A DNA stretch of 64,000 nucleotides from Amphiura filiformis (lineage: Eukaryota > Echinodermata > Ophiuroidea > Amphilepidida > Amphiuridae): the NCBI RefSeq assembly GCF_039555335.1, contig NC_092644.1, positions 50,171,281-50,235,280 on the forward strand, in the 5' to 3' direction. Positions 49,446-61,564 of this stretch are shown here, piece after piece. How positions within the stretch are numbered: the stretch's first letter is position 1; each line of letters starts with the position of its first letter. Below the pieces are notes generated by a model. It saw only the letters and a list, made by a program, of their open reading frames with translations. It did no database searches and had not been told where the DNA came from. The position numbers were made by a program, and so were the translations under genes.

Positions 49446-50310
49446 CAGAAATGATGCATTAATTTGAACATGTTCTGTATTTATAAAATATCAAACTAGA
49501 GCCAAAATCATTGACTGTTGCACACACCGTATGAGATCATTAAGGTAACTGGACATAAATAAAAAGGAAACCTGTCCATTATACGCGTACCTTATCATGA
49601 TATAAACTTTAAATTGGAAAAAAAATATGCAAAGCAATATTTGCAGTAATTCTGTCCTAAAATAGTAACAGCTTGTCATGTATGTTGTATCAAAATATTC
49701 AAACCAAATATTAGTCATATTATCATGACGGTTTGGTTTCAATTTTCATGGATTGTAATCAACTTACCTGGTAGCTGGTGGGTATATAATTATGTGGAGT
49801 CCAAATCAACAGGCTCTTCAGACAAAAACAACAGCAAACCTTCATCAGGTGTATATATATAATAATGAGTTTTGATCTTGAGCAGAAAGAGTAGACTAAC
49901 TTTGTGTAAGTTGAGCCCAACAGAGTGAAGCCAGTAGGCCTACAATATATGAGGTTTAAGACTAGTACGTAGCATTCAGCCACTGTATATATCAATGAAG
50001 TTGTCCTGAACAGTACATTACAAAGAAGGAAATACATGTATAATACCCAATTGAATCGAAACTTAAACCATATTAAAAGCAAAGCTTGCGAAATACGGAA
50101 GGAAGAACAAGTCTGATGATGTAGATTCTGATAACCCTTGACCTATTGGGAAAATCTTGTAACTATGGTAACACATTCCTTGAACTTTGAACTGGTACAT
50201 GCATGTACATGTATGTGGTGAATGTGACTGTGATATCCCTGGTAGGGCCTACATTCTGGGCTACAAATTGAATCATCAAGCTACCCTATAAGCCATAAAG
50301 GCGCAGGATT
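49446..50310. other. Intergenic spacer
   Basis: Nothing recognisable. The frames at 49491-49742 and 49759-50082 are hydrophobic, cysteine-rich chance translations. Confidence 0.5.
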
Positions 50311-50316
50311 GGTCAT

Positions 50317-50640
50317 TGCACAAATAGCCTTCAATTGCAAGAAAGTGTGCAATTTGTACAAATAGCACAAATTGCACAAATAGCCAGTTGCTTAAGCAAT
50401 TTTCACAAATTGCATAAATAGCCACATGTCAGTAAATTGCACGAATAGCCTACAGTTGCAGGAAACTGTGCAATTGGTACAAATAGCACAAATAGCAACG
50501 TATGTATAAGCAATTTTTACAAATTGCACAAATTGCCTACAGTTGCAAGAAAGTGTGCAATTTGTACAAATAGCCATGCACGTAAGCAATTTTTACAAAT
50601 TGTAGAAATAGCCACAGGTGTTGCAATTTATGCAATTTAT
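50317..50640. repeat. Degenerate tandem repeat of about 120 bp
   Basis: Three units built from GCACAAATAGCC, TACAGTTGCA(A/G)GAAA, GTGTGCAATTTGTACAAATA and AAGCAATTTTTACAAATTG. CAAATTGC and GCAATTTG within units are mutually complementary. Confidence 0.8.
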
Positions 50641-50712
50641 AAAAGCAATGAGGACAATATCTGAGTTGCTTCCAGTAAGTGCTATTTGTGAAATTTGTGC
50701 AATTGGTGGAAA

Positions 50713-50920
50713 GAAAATTTAAGGAAGAAATGATACGTACGAGGATGTTTATAAGCAAACAAAATCCGTCAACAACCCTAACTACGGTTACACTCAACTT
50801 TTCCGGGCTCGCGCTTCGCCATTTCTTTCGACAACCGCTTTCATATCATCATCATCATCGTCATCATCATCATCGTCATCATCCTCCTCCTCCTCCTCCT
50901 CCTCCTCCTCCTCCTCCTCC

Positions 50921-50968
<48 letters not shown>

Positions 50969-51179
50969 GAGTCATCATTCCTAGGCATCATATCGGAGTC
51001 ATCATCATCCTAGGCATCATCATTATAGTCAAAAGCTGCGTCGGCAGTGTGATGATATTATATACAATTCATCATCCTGAATCTGAGGCATCGACGCAGC
51101 TCTGTCCCATTGCTTTCGAGAACCGCCTTATTACAAACCGAGAAAATTTAAGGAAGAATGATACGTACGAGGATGTTTA
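50713..51179. repeat. Short direct repeats flanking a (CAT)n/(CTC)n microsatellite
   Basis: AAGAAAATTTAAGGAAGAA at 50713 recurs at about 51141 with the following ATGATACGTACGAGGATGTT. Between them are CTTTCGA(C/G)AACCGC duplicates and the compound triplet tract 50842-50976 (CAT, then CTC, then CAT). The acidic or His/Pro-rich frames over the tract are not genes. Confidence 0.85.
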
Positions 51180-52320
51180 ACCATTATATATCTGCTTGTT
51201 CACCGGGCGGGCGGGGGAGGAAGGGGTTTACAGCGCGCCTGACTTCATCAAATAGGAGTACTTTCTGATCTACGCTACGCGTAACATATATCTATGGTGA
51301 AAACATTTAAACCCATTATTTACGTTTTTATTGCCCTGGACACATTATTTGGGTATAGACGAATCCAACAAGCCACATTCCTACACCTCACTGGCGGCCA
51401 TAGCTGGATCATCCATCCATTTTACGCGATGCCAGTATCATAGGCGTGCAGCGTTTACCGCTCCCGTGATGCGGCGCAAGTACTACGCGCTCCGATGCGC
51501 TCGCGATAGTGGGCGTCTTGGATCATAATCCAAACGAACTAAGCTAGTTTGGTGCGGATGGCCCCCAGCTATGACTGACTTAATCCTGACCATCACTTGG
51601 CTCGTCGGATTCGTCTTTAAAGGATAACACAAAAATTAAAACATTACTACTTCAATAAATATTAAACATATTAAAATACACTTCTACCAACTTGATGTGA
51701 TATATAACATTACATACTTTTAAATAACGTACATATAGAAACATGTGTTACATATTGTGTAAAAAACAAATAACCATACTTGTTCAATGAGTTGATGACA
51801 ATCATATCTGGTTGATACAAAATGTGTATATTGATAAGAAAACGTTACCTGCCAAGTTTTATTTTTTACACATCCAGATTGTGTGAAAGTTGGTACGATT
51901 TGAAAAGTAGCAAATTCAATCAGAAAACACTATCTAAATTTTCTTAGCCTAGGATGTCTGCTTTGGCTGAAATGAGTGGCCACCAACATGCATCAATAAT
52001 CGGCAACAACATGGATGGTATTTTCATTTGAGAGAATACTGTATATCTTTCTACACTGTAATGGATGTTGCAATGTTCAAATCACTCTATTTTTCACACA
52101 ATTTTTAAACGGTGGTTGAGGTGGTATTATTTTTAAACACACAAATGAGGTATCAAAACTGTAGCTAACAAAATGCGTCACACATTTATATCAATTATAA
52201 TGTTCTTTTAAAATTAACCATGTTAAGAATTGTAAGCACTTAAAAAGAGTGGACTTTCTTTTTGTGTGGTTTACATACATCATCATGAAATATACTTTTA
52301 TGGGATGGAGACTAAAGAAA
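51180..52320. other. Intergenic spacer
   Basis: 51190-51540 is comparatively GC- and CpG-rich (a 65-codon frame at 51331-51528 has no motif) and could be an old CpG-bearing element. The rest is AT-rich with nothing recognisable. Confidence 0.45.
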
Positions 52321-52322
52321 TA

Positions 52323-52889
52323 CGAGGGGGTATCAAAAAGTTTTAGAAATCGCCCAGAAGTGAAAGAGCTATATCAATGAAATTTTGTCAGTGCAATCAC
52401 TGGTCCTTATGTACATTATGGTCCAATTAAGTATGTTTATTTTTTTTACAGGTGGCACTAGATGCCAATAACCCGCTGCCCCAGTTACTGCGCATAAACT
52501 GCAAGATTGAGAAAATTGAGGCAAGCAGCATTATTAAGATCCTGCTTTTGAAGGGTTGCAGTGCCTAGAAAATTGATGATGAAATGAAAGTTATCTTCAA
52601 TGGTGATTGTGATATGTCACTGTCGCTTTTTGGAAAAGGATTTTCTGGGCACTGTAACCCTTAAAATGGAACTTAATCATGCCGAATGCCTCAATTTTCT
52701 CCATTTTGCTGGTTATGCGGTTACATAAGCAGGTAGTGACATCTAGCTCCTGTAAAAAAAAATAAACATACTTATGAGACCATTTTTGCACCATAGTGTA
52801 CATAAGGACCAGTGATTGCACTGACAAAATTTCATTGATATAGCTCTTTCACTTCTGTGCGATTTCTAAAACTTTTTGATACCCCCTCG
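52323..52889. mobile_element. Mariner-derived palindrome
   Basis: CGAGGGGGTATCAAAAAG and about 130 bp inward form long inverted arms flanked by TA (52321-52322 and 52890-52891), as in Tc1/mariner elements. Inside, the plus strand (about 52510-52610) reads EKIEASSIIK, LLLKGCSA, stop, KIDDEMKVIFNGD. The minus strand (about 52700-52620) reads MEKIEAFGMIKFHFKGYSAQK. Both resemble the first helix of a mariner transposase, so the two halves derive from the same 5' end. No catalytic domain remains. Confidence 0.8.
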
Positions 52890-52891
52890 TA

Positions 52892-54674
52892 CATAAGAAA
52901 TGTTAGAATTTGTATGAAACTCTAAACGTGGATGGAATGAACACTTATCTTTAGTTTGTTCTCTGTTTTAAATTAATATACAATTCTGATTTGCTATTGT
53001 GGCTATTTTGCTGCAAGCCTGATTAGCCATTCACACTACCTTAAGAATTATGAGCACTTAAAAAGAGTGGACTTGCTTTGTGTAGTGTTTACATACATCA
53101 TCATGAAAATATAAGAGACCAATCAATATTTATGCTGATTAGGGGATGGGGAAATTTAGGGCACACAATTTTATGGGATGGGGACCTTTAGGGGCACACA
53201 ATTTTTTTTCCAGATAGAAAAAGGAGACCTGAAATTATCAATGAAAAGAACTTAAGAAATTGGGGAGGAACCAACGTTTTTTAAGCCAATGTGGTGGGGC
53301 AAATTGTTGAGCTAATGTGGGGGCATGCAGAATGGATCATTTAAAAAATTGTGAATTCCTCTGTACCCCGTAGTCCCTAAATTATAAATTGTAGAGTAGA
53401 TAAATACAATATCTAAATGCAGTAGTAGATGTACAATCAACTGTAATACTGGAAGAAAGATGGTCCAATCAACAACCAACTACCCATTTCATCAAAAGGG
53501 ACATTCAAATATCTGTGAAGTATTAGGTCTGAAAGGATTTGGCTGTCAGCAGTAGACAGTAAATACTATCAGCAGTAGACAGCAAATAAATACAGTGCTA
53601 TCAGAAGTGGATGGCATATAAATACAATGCATTGCATTTATTTACTATCAGCAGCATCGCCGGACCGATGCTCTGCCAACTGAGCTAATGAGTCAGATGG
53701 AGAACAAATTTGTTTTTGGTGCCCAATTGGTAATTGAGTCTGGTAACTTGGTAACTAAGAAAAAAAGTTCCTACTCGTAGACTAGATTGGTCTTGAAATT
53801 ATCTTTGTTGAAATGTTTAGTTTAATTTTCACACTTTCCTTTGATTCAACAATGATTCCTGTTTATTACGTTTCAATAACAGGATGAAGAAACATATAAA
53901 AGTTTGGTAAGCGGGTGTTTCAAATGTCGAAATGTGCATAATGAAGTGGAGTTCATTATGAAATATTCAGTATGTTGGCTGGGGCGTAGAGACCCTGAAG
54001 TTGGATTGTTGAGGGGTATGAAGGACTTAAGAAATGTGTGAGACTACATTTGAATATAAAAATGATGTGAATTCAAGTTGGAATTTTAAAAGTTAAAGTC
54101 AGGTTTAGATCTGCATTGTTTTTTTGCATACTGTGTGCTTTCATTAAGAATGTAGGTGCCTCGTGGACAAAAATTGAAAGTTGCTGTCATAGTAAAAAGG
54201 CTCATAAAATGAAACGGTAGATACGATTCACTCCATTTTTTCACACATAGTGACTATTGAACATATCATTGATATTAAGTTTCAGCAACTTAAAAATTCA
54301 GCTTGATTCCAAAATAATTATGGCATCTTTGTCTTATTGTACTTTTTTTTTATTCACCCTGTAGATAATGGTATCAGCAGTAGACAGTAATACATTTTAC
54401 CATTTTTTTTTGTTATATAAGTTGTATAGAAAAAATTCCTCCATGTAAAACTGGCTTCTCTAAATATTAGAAATAGTTAATGGCTCTTTGGAAGGGCATA
54501 CATGCCTTAAATGTACACATTTCTTCCAATAAACATTTTGCTCATTATATCACACATGTTTAATCATGCATAAACAACCAAATGGAATGATTTACACTAA
54601 TGGTTCCATCAATGATGCCTAGTAACAGCATTGTTGACTTGATTTATGTGTTTTCTTTCCAGCAAGAAAATCAA
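52892..54674. other. 3' flank of NLR gene 2
   Basis: A word group around CACTTAAAAAGAGTGGACTT occurs at about 52222-52290 and again at 53037-53105, bracketing the mariner palindrome. About 53649-53690 is a tRNA-like 5' half on the minus strand (TTAGCTCAGTTGGCAGAGCA). CAGTAGACAGTAAAT-type repeats lie at 53550-53640. The last 100 bp match the 3' flank of gene 1. Confidence 0.5.
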
Positions 54675-57409
54675 TCATTCTAGATATTTACTTGCTGTCC
54701 TCTTGACAAATTGACACTCTGCATGAATCATTACAATCCGTTGACTTCCTCCCCGTGTCCAGTGTTTTCCAATTGCACTACAACAATCCTTAACTAGATC
54801 ACTACACTGATTGTCCAGTATGGCATGGAATGACAACTGCTCAAGATTGGTTAAATGATGGATGTGTCTGAATAAGGCATCAACACCAGTATTGCCAATA
54901 TCATTACACTCGAGAAAAAGAAGAGTCAGATTGGGCATGGAACCAAACCTGTGGCAAAGTTCAATAACACCTTGGTCTGTAATGTGTGTATCATCCAAGC
55001 CCAATGTACTCAACATGGGACAATGCTGCAGTTGCTGTGCAAGTGGCACTATAGCCATGCCTACAGTATTATGTTTCAAAATCAGAAACTGCAGTTTGGG
55101 TATTTTGTGAAGGAATTCACTCAATGTCTTGATGTGATCTTCATTCAGCTGAGCACCTGATAATATTAATGAGGTTAATTGTGTGCAATGCTGTAGTTGC
55201 AGTGCAAGAGGCTCCACACACCCACCTACAATATTATATGACAAATTCAGCACCTGTAGGTTGGGTATCTTGGGAAGGAATTCACTTAATGTTTTGATGT
55301 GATTTTCCTTTAACCCAGCACTCGATAAATCTAATGAGATCAATTGTGTGCAACACTGTAGATGAGTGAGTTGCTGTACAAGAGGCCCTATAGCCATTCC
55401 TATATTACATTGTGACAAATCCAGACTCTGCAGATTGGGTGTCCTACATACAGTGAGGAATTCACTCAACCATTTTATGGGAAATTGCTGATCCGCAAGT
55501 TTCAGCTTTAGTTTACTTAGTTTTATTAGGGTAACAGTACCCAAAGCTTCTGCAAGATAGTCAGGGTTCTGTTCACATGATTTTTGAAAATTTATTTCCA
55601 AGGTCTCAACATTTGGCATACATGTTAGCATATCAGCATAAATATGTAATATACATAATAGTTGTGGATTTATCAAGGTGATTGATTTGACTGTACTGAG
55701 TATTGATGATCCTAATTCAGACTTAATAAAGTTGTGAAATATTGAAGTTGCTTTGGGATATTTATCACCTATATCTATTCTGAGTCCATAATCAGGGAAG
55801 ATTGATTTGAAAGACTGTATTAGTGAGGTATTCAAAACATCTCTTTCTGTTGACGGGAGGCTCTTAACAGTTTCACAGCCTTTCTGTGATGGATTCAATG
55901 AAAAAGCTGAATCAGAATCTGAATCTGAAGTTGAATCTGGATCATCTCTTGACTCACCATCATCAGAGGTGTTTTTACTTTCATTCAACAAAGTCAAGAT
56001 ATTGACTATGTTCTTTTTGATATGCTCAGGTTTATCATAGCCAATGCAAATTCTAGGTGGACATTGCCTACTTCCATATACTTTTATTGCATGCTGTATG
56101 ATAGAGACCATCCCATCTCTTTCAATTAATGCACAACAAAATTTCAAAAGGTCAAATTTGCCCATGAACATCTTCCATGTTTCCAAATGAATCAGAATTG
56201 AGTGGAACTTATCATGATCTGTAGTGTACAAATTTGCCCAGTACTTTGCTGCACAAAATTCCTGAAAGGATTTGTGAAGAAACATTACTGCATTATCTCT
56301 ACTGAGTCTTTTTCTCAATCTTTCTCTAGTTAACAGACCTATATCACACCCCAACTGATATAATGACTTATCTTCATCAAAGTCATTTTCAGCAAAGACA
56401 ATCTTTTCTTCATTGATATTGTCTTTAGAACATAATCCCTCCAAAGCTAAACAACCTAATGCAGAAATAACTTCAGCAAACTCTGCTCCTATTTTGTCTT
56501 TAAAATCTATATTTTTACCTTGCCTCGTACAATACTTCCTCCATAAAAAGAGAACAAACTCTTGATACAATTCTGATTGTGTATCTGGTAATTTTTGCTC
56601 ATCTTCCCAAAGAAGGCACATTAACATTAGTATTACTGGTATTTTTGATAAAGAGAGCAGTCTGTCAGATTCACTTATTCTTTCTTTCAGCCCTTGAACC
56701 ATCTCCTTTTTACCACTGAAGAATCTTTTCATATACAATTCAACATTTTTGTGTGAAAATCCTAAAACATCTATACATAGGTAGCTTGATTGATGAATTT
56801 GCAAATCTTTGTGAGGCCGAGTTGATAGAATTGTGCGACATTCCCGCAATCTTTTAAAAACAAGAATTTCTTGTAAGCTTCCATCAGGAGTAGAAAGATC
56901 ACCAGCTGAATATTCATCAAAACCATCCAATAGGAGAAGGACTAGTTGTGGATTTGATTCAATATATGCTTCTAGGCCTTCTCTTGATACGGTGGTGTTG
57001 GTTTCAAAGATTTGCTCAAATATTTCATTAATCAAGCTGCCACTTTTAACTTCACGTAAACTTAAGATGAACAACAATTGATATTTTGCAAGTGGGGAGT
57101 CACTTTTTTGCTGTGACCAAGTGTAAGCTAGCTTAGCCAACAAAGTTGACTTCCCACTGCCAGCTACTCCCTTAACTAGTATCCGTGTTGCTGGCATACC
57201 ATCTGATGTTTGGAGACTTACAAGATCTTCATTCTTTGGTAGCAATGTTTTCCTTGACCCTTTTTTCAACTTCAAAGTGACATAAATGTCATTAATATCC
57301 TTTGACTCATTACACCATGGCAATAATTGCACTCGGCTCATTTCATGGCGATAGAATGTTATCAGCTGTGCCTTGCACTCCTCCAAGTTGAATGCTGAAG
57401 GTAAGCATG
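54675..57409 (-). CDS. NLR gene 2, NACHT-LRR exon
   Basis: This is the terminal exon of the second NLR receptor. The acceptor CTACAG sits just above 57409; the exon starts in phase 1 with the same CATGCTTA as gene 1 and runs 911 codons with stop. About 20 residues in, LEEC precedes MSRVQLLPWCNESKD. Walker A GVAGSGKST and Walker B LLLLDGFDEY follow about 65 and 145 residues after LEEC, then TILSTRPH and FLHKSFQEFCAAKYW. A short acidic tract (DDGESRDDPDSTSDSDSDS) is not in gene 1. The C-terminus has about three double LRR units with HIKTLSEFL and LQHC signatures and a tail (FRHIHHLT) almost identical to gene 1. It lacks a block of roughly 270 residues found in gene 1 between NACHT and the final LRRs. 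No disabling change is seen. Confidence 0.93.
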
Positions 57410-58130
57410 CTGTAGTCAATGAGAAAATAAATAGATATGATTTATTTTAAACAAGTTTTGTAATTGTGTTTAGTAATCAACAATCTTAGCAAGATCTGGA
57501 ATTCTGCTCTACCCAAATAATTCAATCTGTGGGTCTTCAGTGTCACAGTGGAGTCAGTCTTAACATATGGATGTGACCATGATTCCCTTAAATTATATAA
57601 AGAGCTGGATGGCTGTTACAACAGAATGCTTAGGACAGTGTACATCATCCATTGGCCACTGGAAAAGCACTATCAACAAAGCTGTATTGAGACCTTTCAA
57701 GACTCCACTTGTTTAAGCTGAATGCTACACATGCATACCCTACAGGTGCTGAGAAAATGGTTTGAATAAAACAAACAATTTTTTATAAGTGACTGGTATA
57801 TCACACACTCACTTAATGTCTTTTTGACAAAATCTGAGATTTCGAATACAAAATCTGAGATGTTGAATAAAAACAATGGAGTACATCTTTTAAGATGGCA
57901 CGTAGGATCAAGTGGGATATTTTAGACATTGTGTTGTATTGTATTTAAAAGTTATGATGATAAGTACTTTCAGAAAGCAAATTATGCGAGGAATCCCAAC
58001 TAGCATGACAGATTTCTGTGCAAAATTTGATTTTACAAGCTATTTTTTTTCTGTCCAACAACTTACCCTAAATTTCCAAATCAATGAAAATATCTTCCTT
58101 AAAAGCTCAGTATTATCTGCTCCTCCCCCC
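57410..58130. other. Intron of NLR gene 2
   Basis: This is the position where gene 1 has its Death exon. No Death-like translation was found on the minus strand. 57830-58120 resembles 58950-59240, showing that the P-exon duplication unit includes intron on this side. Confidence 0.55.
57538..57715 (+). pseudogene. LINE ORF2 fragment (RTE-like)
   Basis: The plus frame reads TVESVLTYGCD, then LYKELDGCYNRMLRTVY, HWPLEKHY. The pattern YG-tryptophan-like, LDGCYxRMLR is the stretch following the polymerase domain in many non-LTR retrotransposons. Short, degenerate and without catalytic motifs. Confidence 0.6.
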
Positions 58131-58139
58131 CCCCACATT

Positions 58140-58333
58140 TCAAATAGGATCGACACCCCTGCTGGGGCCTGAGTAGGGGGTTCCCATATGGGTTATAATG
58201 TGCATATGATATGGCATAGGTTGATATTGTTGTGTAGGGTAACCATGGTAACCTCCTACCCAGTTTGTTGTCCTGGTGGAGGTCCCGGGGGGGGGGGGGG
58301 GAGGTGGATCCTGATAGGCCTATGGCATATTAC
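58140..58333 (-). pseudogene. Decayed coding continuation of P2 (gene 2)
   Basis: Past the donor, frames give YQDPPPPP, GPPPGQQTG and, shifted, GGYHGYPTQQYQPMPYHMH, the same Pro/Tyr-rich text seen behind the other P exons. A stop, a long C run and a frame change break it. Confidence 0.5.
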
Positions 58334-58504
58334 CTGCATTAGGTGGTGGTGCCTGACCCAATGAGTATCCTGGTGCTGTGGCAAGGAGTGCTGAAGTCGG
58401 GAGTGGTGCTGAACTAGGGGGTGGTGCTGAAGTGGCTGGTGGTGCTGAACTCGCAGCAGCACTTGGTTGAGATCTGAAGGAAAGTAAATGTCTTGCAGGT
58501 GGAA
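58334..58504 (-). CDS. NLR gene 2, short proline-rich exon P2
   Basis: This 171-bp exon is phase 1 on both sides. The acceptor CTTTAATACAG lies just above 58504 and the donor is AATGCAG/GTAATA. The 57 residues are VPPARHLL, QPSAAASSAPPA, SAPPPSSAP, then one diverged unit APGYSLGQAPPPNA. Its terminal G joins the CA of the NACHT exon (57409) to make GCA and continue ACLPSAFNLEEC, across a 926-bp intron. It is the counterpart of 25156-25341. Function unknown, presumably a flexible linker. Confidence 0.58.
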
Positions 58505-59443
58505 CTGTATTAAAGGAAGGAAAAAACATGATGTGTCAAATGGTGGCAAGATACTATGTTGTGATATGTTTATCCACTAGTTTAATTAAGCTAAGTAAAA
58601 CTCTTGGAAGGTCTTCATACAGCTCTTTGTTGCTGTTTGCAATGGATGATGTCATGTACACTGCCCTTTTCTTTTGGCTCAAAGTGGAGATTAATGGGTT
58701 ACTGATGGTTCAAAAATTATGCAGGGAAAAAGGGACTTGGCCAAGAATGTATGCCAGGAATGTACAGCTGGCTGGGGAGATCGACTGGCTGCATTACAGA
58801 GCAGCATGAACAAGACTAAGCAATATTGTAACATTTGCCAAGGAGGATGCCCTTAATGGTTTTCAAAATTATGATTTGTACACAATTGTAATGTACTTAA
58901 GTACACTAACATATACCCTGCAAAAAAAACAATGCTATTATGTGCTGTAGTTGTGACAAAATCTGAGATTTTGAATAAAACGATGGGGTATATAATCGTT
59001 GTGTGGCAGGCACAATTTAGAAATTGTTTTGTTTTGTATGTTTAAAAGTATAATGATAGGTATTCAGAAAGGAAATGATGCACAGATTCCAACTAGCACA
59101 GCAGATATCTTTGAGAAAAGCACCAAATTGATTTTCCATGCCAATTTTTTTCGTCCACATACGGTAACAACTTACCCTAAATTTCTAAAATATCGATGAA
59201 ATTGCCTATGTTCTAAAGACAAAAAATTAGAAACAATCTTCTCAAATTTTAGAATTTTTCTTCATTTTAAAAATATTGGTCAAAAAGGATCAAAATTAGA
59301 TTTTTTTTCAATTTTGACCAACATTTTGGATATTAAAACGGTATCTAGAATTTGAGTAATTTAGTGTTTCTATAAAAAGATCAACTTGGAAAGTTACAGT
59401 AGTAAATTGTAAATAGTAAATGTTTTGTAAATAATAAAATTGT
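58505..59443. other. Intron between P1 and P2 of gene 2
   Basis: 58505-58660 matches the flanks of the other P exons. 58950-59240 matches 57830-58120. Otherwise AT-rich; no gene. Confidence 0.5.
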
Positions 59444-59554
59444 GAGCACGGTGGCCGAGCGGAACAGGCTCCGACTCATAATCGGAAGGTTGTGGGTTTG
59501 AGCCCCGGCGACGCCAACGTGTTGTGCCCTTGAGTAATTTAAGGCACTTTATCT
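59444..59554 (+). mobile_element. tRNA-derived SINE
   Basis: GTGGCCGAGCGG (A box), CTCATAA at the anticodon position within a CCGA/TCGG stem, and GGTTTGAGCCC (B box) are followed by GTTGTGCCCTTGAGTAATTT and AAGGCACTTTATC, a tail pattern common in deuterostome SINEs. It inserted about 20 bp past the P1 donor, at ATTCTGATATG. Confidence 0.8.
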
Positions 59555-59573
59555 CGATTCTGATATGACATAC

Positions 59574-60266
59574 CTGCATTGGGTGGTGGTGCTTGACCCC
59601 TATATGGAGGATAGTATCCAGGTCCTGATGCAGAGAGTGCTAAAGTCGAGGGTGGTGCTTGGCCCTCATATGGAGGATAGTATCCAGGTCCTGAGGCAGA
59701 GAGTGCTGAAGTTGGGGGTGGTGCTTGAACCTCATATTGAGGATAGTATCCAAGTCCTGAGGAAGAGAATGCTGAAGTCAGGGGTGGTGTTTGATCCCCA
59801 TATGGAAGATAGTATCCAGGTCCTGATGAGGCAGAGAGTGCTGAAGTTGGGGGTGGTGCTTGACCACTATATTGAGGATAGTGTCCAGGTCCTGAGGCAG
59901 AGAGTGCTAAAGTTGGGGGTGGTGCTTGACCACTATATTGAGGATAGTGTCCAGGTCCTGAGGCAGAGAGTGCTGAAGTTGGGGGTGGTGCTTGACCACT
60001 ATATTGAAGATAGTGTCCAGGTCCTGAGGCAGAGAGTGCTGAAGTTGGGGGTGGTGCTTGACCACTATATTGAGGATAGTATCTAGGTCCTGAGGTAGAG
60101 AGTGCTGAAGTTGGGGGTGGTGCTTGACCACTATATTGAGGATAGTGTCCAGGTCCTGAGGCAAGGGGTGCTGAAGTTGGGAGTGGTGCTGAAGAGGCTG
60201 ATGGTGCTGAACTGGCAGCGGCACTTGGTTGAGATCTCCGCGGAAGTGGCGGTCTTGCAGGTGGAA
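59574..60266 (-). CDS. NLR gene 2, long proline-rich repeat exon P1
   Basis: This 693-bp exon is phase 1 on both sides with an intact frame. It begins VPPARPPLPRRS and QPSAAASSAPSASSAP, then runs about nine 22-residue units of PG(Y/H)YP(P/Q)Y(G/S)GQAPPP with TSALSAS linkers. One unit has an extra Ser. The acceptor CTTTAATACAG lies just above 60266 and the donor is AATGCAG/GTATGT. The GHYPQYSGQ subtype dominates here whereas GYYPPYGGQ dominates in gene 1, so the repeats have been homogenised separately. Predicted disordered. An initiator exon was not found upstream. Confidence 0.63.
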
Positions 60267-61564
60267 CTGTATTAAAGAAAGGGGAAAAACAAGACAACAT
60301 GTGTCAAATGGTGGCAAGATACTAAGTTATGATATGTTTAACTACCGGTTTACTTAAACTAAGTAAAACAAGTCTTGGGATGTCTCCATAATGCTCTTTG
60401 TTGCTTATGTGCTTTTTCCAGTGGACGATGTACACTCTCATTCTGTGGGCTAAAAAAAATTTGAAACTGTCAAAATTTAGGAAATTTTCAAAAATAAAGA
60501 AAAACATAAGAATTGTTACAATTCCTACAAGACTCTCAAAAAAAGTGGGGACAATACCTTTCTGTGCTATTTAAATGAATAGACCTGATTGATTTGACAC
60601 AGAGGCCATGTTCCTACAAGGGTATATGCATCCAATAAGCTACTTTAATAATGATCAAAATATTGTTCATAACACCATACCGTACATGGCGTGCAAGATG
60701 GTCATAATATATGAAAAGGACAGACCTCATGATTTTTAAATTGAATAAATTGAATAAATTGAATAAATTGATTTCTTTGCTGTGTAAAATCTCTATATTT
60801 GAATGGTTAAGGTAGCACCATTTGAATGAAATGATCCAGAACTATGCACAATATTTTGATCATTGGCTACACAGATTATGATTATTACATATAGAGTGGT
60901 ATGTGAACAGAAAATTCTGAAGGGTTGTCAGCTTGTATAGAGCAACATGCAAAACTAAATAAAACTAAAATGTACAAAAATGAACAAAATGAGTGGTTTT
61001 AAGGAAGAAATTGGCACTAACAACATTTCTGAATAATGTTTTGTAACTTTTCTAAATGTAGCTTGTTTCTTTGAATTGTTTCCACTGATTCCAAAACTTA
61101 ATTTAAAAACAAATAACTATGACCTATAAAGTAGACTACAATGCTTTTGTTGTAAAAATGGATATGAATTTCAATCTATAAAATTTGCTGAATTTTAATT
61201 TGTTGGATTAAGATCTCATTAAATACAGAGAATATTTGATTATATTTGGAGTTTTTAAAATACCCCAAGCATTGTCAACATGTTGACATTTTGTATGCTT
61301 TGAAATTAAGGAATCTTTCAAACATCATCGCACTTGTTCATCAAGATAGTTTGAAAAAGTGATTTAAGGTGGGTCTGTACACTGCAATTTCCCTGCAATA
61401 TAATATTTAATCAGTGTGAGTAATGTATGTATTAAACATGGTATGTCAACCTAAGTCAATGAGATGAGCATTTAGAAGATTGTGACTGCTTATTATACTC
61501 CCGGACCATAACTATATGACATACCTCATAGACTTGGTAAGACTTCTTTATTAAGGCCTATGAG
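60267..61564. other. Upstream flank of NLR gene 2
   Basis: 60430-61130 is homologous to gene 1 upstream DNA on both sides of the TTAA element and preserves its empty site near 60997. AATTGAATAAATTG is repeated at 60738-60770. No promoter or first exon could be identified. Confidence 0.6.
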
